Shown: one piece after another, positions 36,381 to 44,510 of the stretch
How the letters are laid out: each line of letters opens with the position of its first letter
Position numbering within the stretch: position 1 is the stretch's first letter
Source of the DNA: Rhodocyclus gracilis
Lineage (GTDB): Bacteria; Pseudomonadota; Gammaproteobacteria; Burkholderiales; Rhodocyclaceae
Length of the DNA: 64,000 nucleotides
Assembly: GCF_009617575.1 (NCBI RefSeq)
Contig: NZ_WIXJ01000001.1
Span: 1 to 64,000, forward strand
Direction of reading: 5' to 3'
The notes under the pieces: generated by a model
Databases searched by the model: none
What the model was told of the DNA's origin: nothing
What the model saw: only the letters and a program-made list of their open reading frames with translations
Program-made: the position numbers and the translations under genes

Positions 36381-37022
36381 ATGACCCAGACGCCCACGTC
36401 CGATACAACTCGCGCCGATATGCGCAAGGCGCAGGTATTGAAAGCCGCGAACGAATGCTTTCGGCGGCAAGGATTCCACAACACCAGCATCGTCCAGATC
36501 TCGAAGGCGGCCGGCATGAGCGTCGGCCACATCTACCACTACTTCGAGAACAAGGAAGCGATCATCGCCGGCATCGTCGAGCAGGATCTCCTGCAGATCC
36601 TGATGTTCTGCCAGCGCATCCGCAAAGGTAGCGGCGGCGGTGACCTCATCGAAGCCATCGTGAACGACGTCGATTACCTCGAGCAGGACCTGAACGACCA
36701 GAACATTCCGCTGACGCTCGAAATCGTCGCCGAGGCGGCGCGCAACCCGAACGTCGCCCGGATCATTCAGGACGCCGACGAAACGGCCCGCCTGCGTTTT
36801 CGCGAACTGCTGGCGGAAGCCCTGAAACTGCGCGGTCTGGAACTCAGTGAGCGCGACATCGAAGGGCCGCTGGAAGTACTTCTGGCGTTCTTCGAAGGCT
36901 TCGCCATCCGCATCATCCGCAATCCAGGCCTCGACCCGAACACCTGCCTGCCCGCACTGCGCAGCGTCGTTCGCCACCTGCTCGAAGAAGCCGTCAGCAC
37001 GGCCCAGCAAGCCGCCGCCTAA
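36381..37022 (+). CDS. TetR-family repressor of the adjacent efflux operon
   Basis: A 213-residue TetR-family regulator. The N-terminal helix-turn-helix is ISKAAGMSVGHIYHYFENKE (about residues 41-60). The C-terminal part is a ligand-binding helical domain. It is divergent from the RND operon and has paired palindromes in between, so it probably represses both itself and the pump until a pump substrate binds. Start at 36381 follows GGAGA. Confidence 0.93.
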   Translation: MTQTPTSDTTRADMRKAQVLKAANECFRRQGFHNTSIVQISKAAGMSVGHIYHYFENKEAIIAGIVEQDLLQILMFCQRIRKGSGGGDLIEAIVNDVDYLEQDLNDQNIPLTLEIVAEAARNPNVARIIQDADETARLRFRELLAEALKLRGLELSERDIEGPLEVLLAFFEGFAIRIIRNPGLDPNTCLPALRSVVRHLLEEAVSTAQQAAA

Positions 37023-37073
37023 GCCCCCCCGCTGCCCCCACCGTGCGGGCGGGGGCGCGTCTTTGACGCCCTC

Positions 37074-37937
37074 TTACGCGATCTGCTGCAAAGCGGTCTT
37101 GATCGATGCCGCCAGCGGTGTCGTCGGCCGACCGATCAACTGGCTCAGTTGCCGCGAGGCATCAAACAAGCCGCCCCGGGCCGCGCCGGCATCCGAGTCG
37201 GCAAGCAAGGCGGCCAGCGCCGGAGGAAGCCCGGCGCCTTCCAGAGCCGCCTTGAAATCCGCCTCGCTAAGATTGACGTAAGGAATGCTCTTGCCCGCCT
37301 GCGCGCTCAGTTCGGCGGCAAACTCCGTCAGCGAGTAGGCCTCGTCACCGGCAAGTTCATAGACCTTGCCCGCCTGTTGATCGCTGGCGAGAACGACGGC
37401 CGCCGCCTCGGCGTAATCGGCGCGCGCCGCCGACGCAATGCGCCCCTCGGCGGCACTGCCGATGAACGCGCCGTGTTGCAACGCGGGCGGGATGCTCGCG
37501 ACGTAGTTTTCGCTGTACCAGCCATTCCGCAGCACCACGCAGGGCACGCCAGACGCCGCCAGCAGAGCTTCGGTCGCCACATGCTCAGCGGCCAGACCGA
37601 GCGGCGAGCGGTCGGCGTGCAGCAGACTCGTGTAGGCCAGCAAGGACACGCCGGCGCGCCGGGCGGCATCGATGACGTTTGCGTGTTGGGCCGTGCGCTG
37701 CCCAACCTCGCTCGACGAGACAAGCAGGACTTTATCCGCGCCACGCAAGGCGGCGTCGAGCGTTGCCGGCTGCGTGTAGTCGGCTTGCCGAACCTGCACG
37801 CCGAGCGCCGCGAGGTCGGCGACGCGCGCCGGATCGCGGACAGCGGCGACCAGCTGCGCCGGTGGCACCTGACGGGCGAGAAGGGCGTGGATGACGAGGC
37901 GACCCAGTTGGCCACTGGCTCCGGTGACGACGATCAT
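37074..37937 (-). CDS. qorB: NAD(P)H:quinone oxidoreductase 2 (QorB/YtfG type)
   Basis: A 287-residue NmrA-like Rossmann protein. It starts MIVVTGASGQLGRLVIHALL and shares strings with E. coli QorB such as LLVSSSEVGQR, LAYTSLLHADRSPLGLA and LRNGWYSENY. It reduces quinones with NADPH. The start at 37937 gives the E. coli length. It is divergent from an HxlR-type regulator, as in E. coli (ytfG-ytfH). Confidence 0.93.
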   Translation of the reverse strand: MIVVTGASGQLGRLVIHALLARQVPPAQLVAAVRDPARVADLAALGVQVRQADYTQPATLDAALRGADKVLLVSSSEVGQRTAQHANVIDAARRAGVSLLAYTSLLHADRSPLGLAAEHVATEALLAASGVPCVVLRNGWYSENYVASIPPALQHGAFIGSAAEGRIASAARADYAEAAAVVLASDQQAGKVYELAGDEAYSLTEFAAELSAQAGKSIPYVNLSEADFKAALEGAGLPPALAALLADSDAGAARGGLFDASRQLSQLIGRPTTPLAASIKTALQQIA

Positions 37938-37988
37938 GAGGGCTGTCCTTTGGGCGTTGGCAAGAAGAAGTGCCAGAATAGCGACCAA

Positions 37989-38005
37989 ACTTACTTTTTG
38001 TAAGT
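37989..38005. promoter_or_regulatory. Inverted repeat operator between qorB and its regulator
   Basis: ACTTAC-TTTTT-GTAAGT is a perfect 6+5+6 inverted repeat in the divergent gap. It resembles the TACTnnnnnnnAGTA-type boxes of HxlR/YodB quinone-sensing repressors. Confidence 0.65.
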
Positions 38006-38024
38006 ACGCACCTAAAGGTTAGTG

Positions 38025-38546
38025 ATGAACGAGAACACAACCGACGCCTGCGCCACCGAGCCACGCCTGACCCTCAGCGAACACATGCGGCGCGGCAACC
38101 TTTTCGCCGCGCAATGTCCTTCGCGCGAAGTCCTCAAGCACGTCACCAGTCGCTGGGGCGTCCTTGTTCTCGTCGCGCTGCTCGACGGTACGCACCGCTT
38201 CAGCGACCTGCGCCGCAAGGTCGGCGGCGTCAGCGAAAAAATGCTCGCCCAGACGCTGCAATGGCTGGAAGGCGATGGGTTCGTGCAGCGCACCTCCTAC
38301 CCGGTGGTGCCGCCCCGCGTCGAATACACCCTGACGCCCTCTGGCGAAGAAGTCGGCCGGCGCGTGCAAGGTCTGGCGGACTGGATCGAACTCAACCTGC
38401 CGCACGTCCTGCACACGCACCAGGTGCGAGCCAAGGCCGCGACGAAGAGCGACGAGGCCAGCCCGGCAATTCCTGCACTGGCGGGCAAACCCAAGGCCGT
38501 GAGCGTCGCCGAGCCCGGCGCCAGGCACGCCGCCGCAGACCGCTAG
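38025..38546 (+). CDS. HxlR-family regulator (QorR/YtfH-like)
   Basis: A 173-residue HxlR/DUF24 winged-helix regulator. The core is HVTSRWGVLVLVALLDGTHR followed by FSDLRRKVGGVSEKMLAQTL. A single Cys (CPSREVLKHV) just before the core fits the redox- or quinone-sensing cysteine of YodB/HypR/QorR proteins. The C-terminus has an extra Ala/Lys-rich tail of about 40 residues. It likely represses qorB through the inverted repeat at 37989-38005. Start at 38025 uses AAGGT; a GTG at 38022 is possible. Confidence 0.9.
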   Translation: MNENTTDACATEPRLTLSEHMRRGNLFAAQCPSREVLKHVTSRWGVLVLVALLDGTHRFSDLRRKVGGVSEKMLAQTLQWLEGDGFVQRTSYPVVPPRVEYTLTPSGEEVGRRVQGLADWIELNLPHVLHTHQVRAKAATKSDEASPAIPALAGKPKAVSVAEPGARHAAADR

Positions 38547-38857
38547 CGAATTCTGCCGGGAGGCCGGTTGCAGCAGGCGCCGTTGGCGGGCGCGGCGGCG
38601 TTGGCAAGCTCGTTGCACTCCAGGTATTTCCAGAAATCACGGGCGATAGCATGCAGCCCGGCGCGAAAGCGCACGCCCTCCTCTTCCGCCATCGCCTCGA
38701 TGTGCGTGAGGGAAATGCGGCGCAACTCGTAATCGACACGCAAGCACGGCGAGGCGACGACGACGTCCTGAACCCCGGGGCTAGCCCGCAGGCGCTCGCA
38801 CAAACGCGCAATGGCAGGCTCGCTGCCATGGGCAATTTTCAGCACACGCTGTTTCAT
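38543..38857 (-). CDS. Small protein of unknown function, HMA-like pattern
   Basis: A 104-residue protein, convergent with and overlapping the regulator by 4 bases. Predicted strand/helix order (VLKIAHG, AIARLCERLRAS, VQDVVVAS, CLRVDYEL, LTHIEAMAEEEG) is like the ferredoxin-type fold of heavy-metal-associated domains, but without the CxxC metal motif. The C-terminus has a GACCNRP motif with two adjacent cysteines. Similar small proteins occur, as I recall, in Rhodocyclaceae. No function is proposed. Confidence 0.65.
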   Translation of the reverse strand: MKQRVLKIAHGSEPAIARLCERLRASPGVQDVVVASPCLRVDYELRRISLTHIEAMAEEEGVRFRAGLHAIARDFWKYLECNELANAAAPANGACCNRPPGRIR

Positions 38858-38923
38858 GGTGGAACGCTTAGCGGACCAACAACTCGCCGCCCCGGATGGC
38901 CTGATCGGCGCGCGCAGCCCGGC

Positions 38924-39514
38924 TCATGGCGCCGGTACCTCACGCCATTTCTTGGCCGGCGCCACGTAGTGCGCAAAGCCGTGCAGGATTTCCGCGGGCG
39001 TTTGCGCGACGACGAGCATGTCGAGGTATTCGCGGCGCATGAAGCCCTCCCCGCTCATGTGCTGCGCCATGGCGAGCAGTGGATCAAAATAGCCCGCAAC
39101 ATTGAGCAGGCCGCAGGGTTTGGCGTGCACACCGAGCTGCGCCCAGGTCCACTGCTCGAACAGTTCTTCGAGCGTTCCCGCGCCACCCGGCAAGGCAACG
39201 AAAGCGTCCGACAGCTCCGCCATGAGCGCCTTGCGCTCGTGCATCGACCCGACGACATGCAAGTGGCTCAAGCTCTTGTGGGCGATCTCCCGCTCCACCA
39301 GCGCTTCGGGCATGACGCCCACCACCTCGCCGCCCGCCGCCAGCGCAGCATCCGCCACCGCCCCCATCAGCCCAACGCGGCCGCCGCCATACACCAGACG
39401 AATTCCCCGCTCGGCCAGCAAACGGCCGGTTTCACGGGCTTTCTCGTCGTAAATTGCCTGCGTACCGGAACTCGAACCACAAAATACCGCGACCGCGCTC
39501 ACTTTATCGTTCAT
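38924..39514 (-). CDS. LOG-family protein (cytokinin riboside 5'-monophosphate phosphoribohydrolase-like)
   Basis: A 196-residue Rossmann-fold protein of the LOG/TIGR00730 group. VAVFCGSSSG, YGGGRVGLMGAVADAAL and the PGGAGTLEE motif are diagnostic. Family members cleave nucleoside 5'-monophosphates to base and ribose phosphate. Start at 39514 is chosen over an ATG nine codons upstream because the family begins just before the first strand. Confidence 0.92.
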   Translation of the reverse strand: MNDKVSAVAVFCGSSSGTQAIYDEKARETGRLLAERGIRLVYGGGRVGLMGAVADAALAAGGEVVGVMPEALVEREIAHKSLSHLHVVGSMHERKALMAELSDAFVALPGGAGTLEELFEQWTWAQLGVHAKPCGLLNVAGYFDPLLAMAQHMSGEGFMRREYLDMLVVAQTPAEILHGFAHYVAPAKKWREVPAP

Positions 39515-39689
39515 GACCTGTTGAAATTTCCGTAAGCCCACATAAGCCCGCTTAGCCCCATTCGTACCGCCCTTCTATGCCGCAACGAGCGCCCAGAAGG
39601 CCGGCGCGACGCGGGGCTGCGAGAGGCGAATCATAGCTGCGCGGTGGCGTTTCCGCGCACCTTGGCCGTGTACGAGAAGGCGGCTTCCC

Positions 39690-40151
39690 CTAAGGCCGTT
39701 CGAGAATCCGCGCGCCCGGCCCTTTGCTGCCCAGCGAGTCGCCGGGATTGCGCAAGGGGCAATCCTCGAGCGACAAGCAACCGCAGCCAATGCACTGATT
39801 CAGTTCATCGCGCAGCCGGGTCAGTCGCTTGATGCGCTCGTCGAGATCGTCGCGCCATTCGGAAGCCAGAGTCTTCCACTGCGCAGCACTGAGCTTGCTG
39901 CCGGGCGGGTAACGGCGCAGCGCCTCGCGAATTTCCTCCAGCGGAATCCCAGTGCGCTGCGCCACCTTGATCACCGCGATGTAGCGCAGAACGACCGGCG
40001 CGTAGCGGCGCTGATTGCCTTCCGTGCGCACGCTCGTGATCAACCCGCGCGACTCGTAGAAGTGGATCGTCGACACCGCGACGCCGCTGCGGCGGGCGAT
40101 GACACCGATGGGAAGCAGTGGAGGCGCGCCGGCAGGATTTTCTTTTGTCAT
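39690..40151 (-). CDS. soxR: Redox-sensitive activator SoxR
   Basis: A 153-residue MerR-family SoxR. The N-terminal helix-turn-helix is [20 protein letters not shown]. The [2Fe-2S] cluster ligands are in [12 protein letters not shown], the standard CX2CXCX5C. Redox-active compounds oxidise the cluster and turn on target promoters. It is divergent from a three-gene RND pump, and the gap has a SoxR box inside a 19-bp-spacer promoter. Start at 40151 follows GAGG. Confidence 0.95.
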   Translation of the reverse strand: MTKENPAGAPPLLPIGVIARRSGVAVSTIHFYESRGLITSVRTEGNQRRYAPVVLRYIAVIKVAQRTGIPLEEIREALRRYPPGSKLSAAQWKTLASEWRDDLDERIKRLTRLRDELNQCIGCGCLSLEDCPLRNPGDSLGSKGPGARILERP

Positions 40152-40156
40152 GTCTA

Positions 40157-40187
40157 TTGACCTCAAGTTAAGTTGAGGTTTTATAGT
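40157..40187 (+). promoter_or_regulatory. SoxR-activated promoter with SoxR box
   Basis: CCTCAAGTTAAGTTGAGG (40161-40178) matches the SoxR box (consensus CCTCAAGTTAACTTGAGG). It sits between TTGACC (40157-40162) and TATAGT (40182-40187), a spacer of 19 bp, which is the overlong spacing that MerR-type activators correct. It drives the efflux operon starting at 40276. Confidence 0.87.
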
Positions 40188-40275
40188 CTATCCCAACCGA
40201 CGGGCGGTTTGAGAAAAAGCCCGCGGCATAAGTTCCGTCAGGGAACGCGTCATCCATTGTCGTCGGGAGCAAGAC

Positions 40276-41421
40276 ATGCAGGACTCCTCGCAACACCCCG
40301 CGTCGAGCGCGGCTGGATCGTGGCGTTCGCTCGTCATCGCAGGGTTGTTCCTCGCCGCCGTCGCCGCCGGGCTGTGGGCATGGCGGACTCAGCACAATAG
40401 CGGCCACGGTTACACGACGCCCGGCGCCATCGACGTTGTCGCGGTGCAGCTCGTCACTGAATCCGCGCCGGACACGCTCAGCGCCTTGGGCGAACTGCGC
40501 GCCGTACGTCAGGTAAGCATCGCCAACGAAATCCCCGGCCGCATCGCGCGCATCGAGTTCTCGCCCGGTGAGAGCGTCAAGGCCGGCGCCCTCCTCGTCG
40601 AGCTCGACGATGCCAGTGAACAGGCCAATCTGCTGGCCGCGCAGGCCAGCGCGCGCTTCGCACAGCAGCAGTGGGAGCGCGCCAGCGAACTGGCGGAGTC
40701 GGGCGCCGTCGCCCGGGAAGTGCTCGAGCAGCGCCGTGCCGAGCGCGACCAGAGCGCGGCGCAAGTGCTGCAACTCGAGACGCGCATCCGCAAGATGCAC
40801 GTTCGCGCGCCTTTTGCCGGCGAACTCGGGCTGCGCCAGGTCGATATCGGACAGTACCTCAACGCCGGCGACAAGCTCGTCACGCTGACCGATCTCGACT
40901 CGCTGTATGTGAACTTCGACGTGCCTCAGCAGGCGCTCGGCCGCCTGCGCGTCGGCCAGCACGTCGCAGTGCGCAGCGACGCGCCGGGCGCCACGCCGCT
41001 ACCGGCACGCATCAGCGCGATCGAGCCGCAGGTCGGGCGCGACACGCGCAACGCCACGGTGCAGGCGACGCTCGCCAATCCGCAGCGCGCGCTGCGCCCC
41101 GGCATGTACGTCACGGTCGCCGTCGAGCTGCCGGCCGAAGCCGACGCACTGTTGATCCCGGCGACCGCGGTGCTCACTTCGGCCATCGGCGACGCCGCCG
41201 TCGTCGTACGCGATGTCGACGCGCAGGACACCGGCAAGGCCGAGATCGTGCCAGTCACGCTCGGCCGGCGCATCGGCGACCGCGTGCTGGTCAAACAGGG
41301 GCTCAAGGCTGGCGACCTCGTCGTCAGCGAAGGCCAGTTGCGCATCCAGCCGGGCGCCGCCGTGCATCTGGTGCATCCGCCGGCGCGCCCAGCCGCCGCG
41401 CCCGCCGGGAGCGGCCAATGA
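40276..41421 (+). CDS. RND efflux adaptor protein (MexH-like), system 2
   Basis: A 381-residue membrane-fusion protein anchored by one N-terminal membrane segment (about residues 18-40), with no lipobox. It has the lipoyl motif IEFSPGESVKAGALLVELDD, a short hairpin and the barrel text DLDSLYVNFDVPQQALGRLR, which is MexH/MdtA-like. It directly follows the SoxR promoter and overlaps the pump gene (ATGA). Confidence 0.93.
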   Translation: MQDSSQHPASSAAGSWRSLVIAGLFLAAVAAGLWAWRTQHNSGHGYTTPGAIDVVAVQLVTESAPDTLSALGELRAVRQVSIANEIPGRIARIEFSPGESVKAGALLVELDDASEQANLLAAQASARFAQQQWERASELAESGAVAREVLEQRRAERDQSAAQVLQLETRIRKMHVRAPFAGELGLRQVDIGQYLNAGDKLVTLTDLDSLYVNFDVPQQALGRLRVGQHVAVRSDAPGATPLPARISAIEPQVGRDTRNATVQATLANPQRALRPGMYVTVAVELPAEADALLIPATAVLTSAIGDAAVVVRDVDAQDTGKAEIVPVTLGRRIGDRVLVKQGLKAGDLVVSEGQLRIQPGAAVHLVHPPARPAAAPAGSGQ

Positions 41422-44400
41422 GCTGCACCGACCTGTTCATCCGCCGGCCGATCCTGTCGGTGACGCTGAGCCTGCTGATCCTGCTCACCGGTATCGCCGC
41501 GCTGTTCGCGCTGCCGATGCGCCAGTACCCGAAGATGGAAAGCGCGACCATCGTCGTCGACACGCGTTTTCCCGGCGCGACGCAGGAGGTGATGCAGGGC
41601 TTCGTGACGACGCCGATCGCGCAGGCCATCGCCACCGCCAACGGCATCGAATACCTCAGGTCGACCTCGACCACCGGCAACAGCCAGATCAAGGCCAAGC
41701 TGGTGCTCAACGCCAATGCCGACCGCGCGATGACCGAAATCCTCGCCAAGGTGCAGCAGGTGAAATACCGCCTGCCGCAAGGCGCCTACGACCCGGTCAT
41801 CGAGAAGATCACCGACGGCGTTTCCGCCGTGCAGTATCTGGCCTTCGTCGGCGAGCAGCAGAGCATCGCGCAGATCACCGACTTCGTCGCGCGCGTCGCG
41901 CAGCCGCTGATCACCTCGGTGCCGGGAGTCGCTTCGACCGAACTGCACGGCAGCCAGACCTTCGCCATGCGCCTGTGGGTCGATCCGCTCAAGCTGGCGG
42001 CGCACGGTCTTTCTGCCAGCGACCTGCTCGCCGCGCTGCGCAGCAACAACGTGCAGGCGGCGCCGGGCGCGCTGAAGGGCGCCGAAACGCTGATCCCGAT
42101 CACCGCCGCCACCGATCTGCGCAGCGTGCAGGCCTTCCGCGACATGGTGATCAAGCGCGCCGACAACAGCGTCGTGCGCCTGTCGGATGTGGCGACGGTC
42201 GAACTCGGCGGCCAGAACTACGACAGCAGCTTCCTCAACGACGGCAAGCTTGCCGTGTCGCTGTCGGTGGCGCCGACGCCCGACGGCAATCCGCTGACCA
42301 TCGTCGCCGGCGTCAACGCGCTGCTGCCCGAGCTGCAACGCGCCGCGCCGCCGGGCCTGCAGGTGGTCAACTCATTCGACACCGCGCGCTTCGTGCACGC
42401 GTCGATCGACGAAGTGATCCGCACGCTGCTCGAAGCGATCGTCATCGTCGTGCTGGCGATCTTCCTCTTCCTCGGTTCGCTGCGCGCGGTGCTGATCCCG
42501 ATCGTCACCATTCCGCTGTCGCTGGTGGGCACGGCGGCACTGATGCTGGTCTGCGGCTTTTCGCTCAACCTGCTGACGCTGCTGGCGATGGTGCTGGCGA
42601 TCGGGCTGGTGGTCGATGACGCCATCGTCGTCGTCGAGAACATCCATCGCCACATCGAGGACGGGCTGTCGCCGCCGCGCGCGGCGCTGGTCGGCGCGCG
42701 CGAGATCGTCACGCCGGTGATCGCGATGACGATCACGCTGGCCGCGGTCTATGCGCCGATCGGCCTGATGGGCGGACTGACCGGCGCGCTCTTCCGCGAG
42801 TTCGCGTTCACGCTGGCGGGTTCGGTGATCGTCTCCGGTCTGATCGCGCTGACGCTGTCGCCGATGATGAGCAGCTACCTGCTCGGCGCACGCGTCGCGG
42901 AAGGGCGCTTCGCGCAGCGCGTCGAACAGGCGATGCACGGGCTGGCGCAAGGCTACGACCGCCTGCTCGGACACACGCTGCACGCGCGCTCGGGCGTGCT
43001 GCTGGTCTGCGCCGCAGTGCTGCTCGGCATCGTCGTGCTCTTCCTCGGCGTCAAGCGCGAGCTGGCGCCGCGCGAAGACCAGGGTTACGTCTTCATCCAG
43101 ACCAAAGCGCCGCAGTACGCCAACCTCGCCTACACCGAGCGTTTCGCGCACGATGTGCAAGGCTTCTTCCGCGCGCTGCCCGACTACGCGACGAGCTTCA
43201 TGGTCAACGGCGCCGGCAGCCAGAACATCGGCTTCGGCGGCGTCGTGCTCAGCCCATGGGCCGAGCGCCAGCAGAGCGCCGATCAGGTGCAGAACACGCT
43301 GAACGGCCGCGCGCCGGGAATCACCGGCGTCTCGCTCACCGCCTTCCAGCCGGCGCCCCTGCCGGCGGGCAGCGGCGGCCTGCCGGTGCAGATGGTGCTG
43401 CGCGCGCCCGACGATTTCCCGGCGCTCTACCGGACGATGGAGGAGATCAAGAGCGCGGCGCGCAAGAGCGGCCTCTTCGCCTTCGTCGAGAGCGACCTCG
43501 CTTTCGACAGCCCACAGGCGCGCCTTGCGATCAACGCCGCCAAGGCCGGCGAGATGGGCGTGTCGATGAGCGCCATCGCCGACACGCTGGCGACGCTGGT
43601 CGGCGAGGCGACGATCAACCGCTTCAACTGGTTCGACCGTTCCTACGACGTCATCGCACAGGTGCCGCAAGGCAAGCGCCGCGCGCCCGACGACCTCGCC
43701 GGCTACTACGTGCGCGCGCAGTCGGGAGCGCTGGTGCCGCTGGCGACGCTGGTCGAGGTGCAGGTCAGGCCGGCGGCGAACCGCCTGCCGCAGTTCAACC
43801 AGATGAACGCGGCGACGCTGTCGGGCGTGCTGCTGCCCGGCGTCACCATGGGCCAGGCCGTCGACTACCTCGAGCAATTGCCGCTGCCGGCCGGCGCGCG
43901 CATCGACTGGCTGTCCGACAGCCGCCAGTACGTGCACGAAGGCAATCGGCTGACGCTGTCGTTCGCGTTTGCGCTGGTGGTGATCTTCCTCGTGCTGGCG
44001 GCGCAGTTCGAGAGCCTGCGCGACCCGCTGGTGATCCTGGTGACCGTGCCGCTGGCCATCTGCGGCGCGCTGACGCCGCTGTGGCTCGGCTACACCACGC
44101 TCAACATCTACACGCAGATCGGCCTGGTGACGCTGATCGGGCTGATTTCCAAGCACGGCATCCTGATGGTCTCGTTCGCCAACGACATCCAGAAAAACGA
44201 GGCATTGCCGCCGCTCGAAGCGATCCGCAAGGCCGCCGTGATCCGCATGCGGCCGGTGCTGATGACGACGACGGCGATGATCGTCGGCCTGGTGCCGCTG
44301 CTCTTCGCCAGCGGCGCCGGCGCCGGCAGCCGCTTCGCGATCGGCATCGTCGTCGTCAGCGGCATGCTGATCGGCACCTTGTTCACGCTGTTCGTGCTGC

Positions 44401-44510
44401 CAACGATCTACAGCCTGCTGGCGCGCGATCACCATGCCCACGCCAGCTCGCTGCGCGCGCGCGAACTCGCCGACGCGCCAGCGACCAGCGCGGAGCTGCG
44501 CCATGCGTGA
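41418..44510 (+). CDS. RND efflux transporter (MexI-like), system 2
   Basis: A 1030-residue RND pump. CTDLFIRRPILSVTLSLLIL at the start, the Asp pair in [20 protein letters not shown] and ELAPREDQGYVFI are typical of the MexI/VexF-like subgroup. It should export redox-active or aromatic compounds that also activate SoxR, as MexGHI-OpmD does in Pseudomonas. It overlaps adaptor and channel genes on both sides. Confidence 0.95.
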   Translation: MSCTDLFIRRPILSVTLSLLILLTGIAALFALPMRQYPKMESATIVVDTRFPGATQEVMQGFVTTPIAQAIATANGIEYLRSTSTTGNSQIKAKLVLNANADRAMTEILAKVQQVKYRLPQGAYDPVIEKITDGVSAVQYLAFVGEQQSIAQITDFVARVAQPLITSVPGVASTELHGSQTFAMRLWVDPLKLAAHGLSASDLLAALRSNNVQAAPGALKGAETLIPITAATDLRSVQAFRDMVIKRADNSVVRLSDVATVELGGQNYDSSFLNDGKLAVSLSVAPTPDGNPLTIVAGVNALLPELQRAAPPGLQVVNSFDTARFVHASIDEVIRTLLEAIVIVVLAIFLFLGSLRAVLIPIVTIPLSLVGTAALMLVCGFSLNLLTLLAMVLAIGLVVDDAIVVVENIHRHIEDGLSPPRAALVGAREIVTPVIAMTITLAAVYAPIGLMGGLTGALFREFAFTLAGSVIVSGLIALTLSPMMSSYLLGARVAEGRFAQRVEQAMHGLAQGYDRLLGHTLHARSGVLLVCAAVLLGIVVLFLGVKRELAPREDQGYVFIQTKAPQYANLAYTERFAHDVQGFFRALPDYATSFMVNGAGSQNIGFGGVVLSPWAERQQSADQVQNTLNGRAPGITGVSLTAFQPAPLPAGSGGLPVQMVLRAPDDFPALYRTMEEIKSAARKSGLFAFVESDLAFDSPQARLAINAAKAGEMGVSMSAIADTLATLVGEATINRFNWFDRSYDVIAQVPQGKRRAPDDLAGYYVRAQSGALVPLATLVEVQVRPAANRLPQFNQMNAATLSGVLLPGVTMGQAVDYLEQLPLPAGARIDWLSDSRQYVHEGNRLTLSFAFALVVIFLVLAAQFESLRDPLVILVTVPLAICGALTPLWLGYTTLNIYTQIGLVTLIGLISKHGILMVSFANDIQKNEALPPLEAIRKAAVIRMRPVLMTTTAMIVGLVPLLFASGAGAGSRFAIGIVVVSGMLIGTLFTLFVLPTIYSLLARDHHAHASSLRARELADAPATSAELRHA

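Noticed and set aside
42372-44504. Long minus-strand frames opposite the second RND pump gene
   Set aside because: Antisense shadow with Arg/His/Gln bias; no family resemblance.
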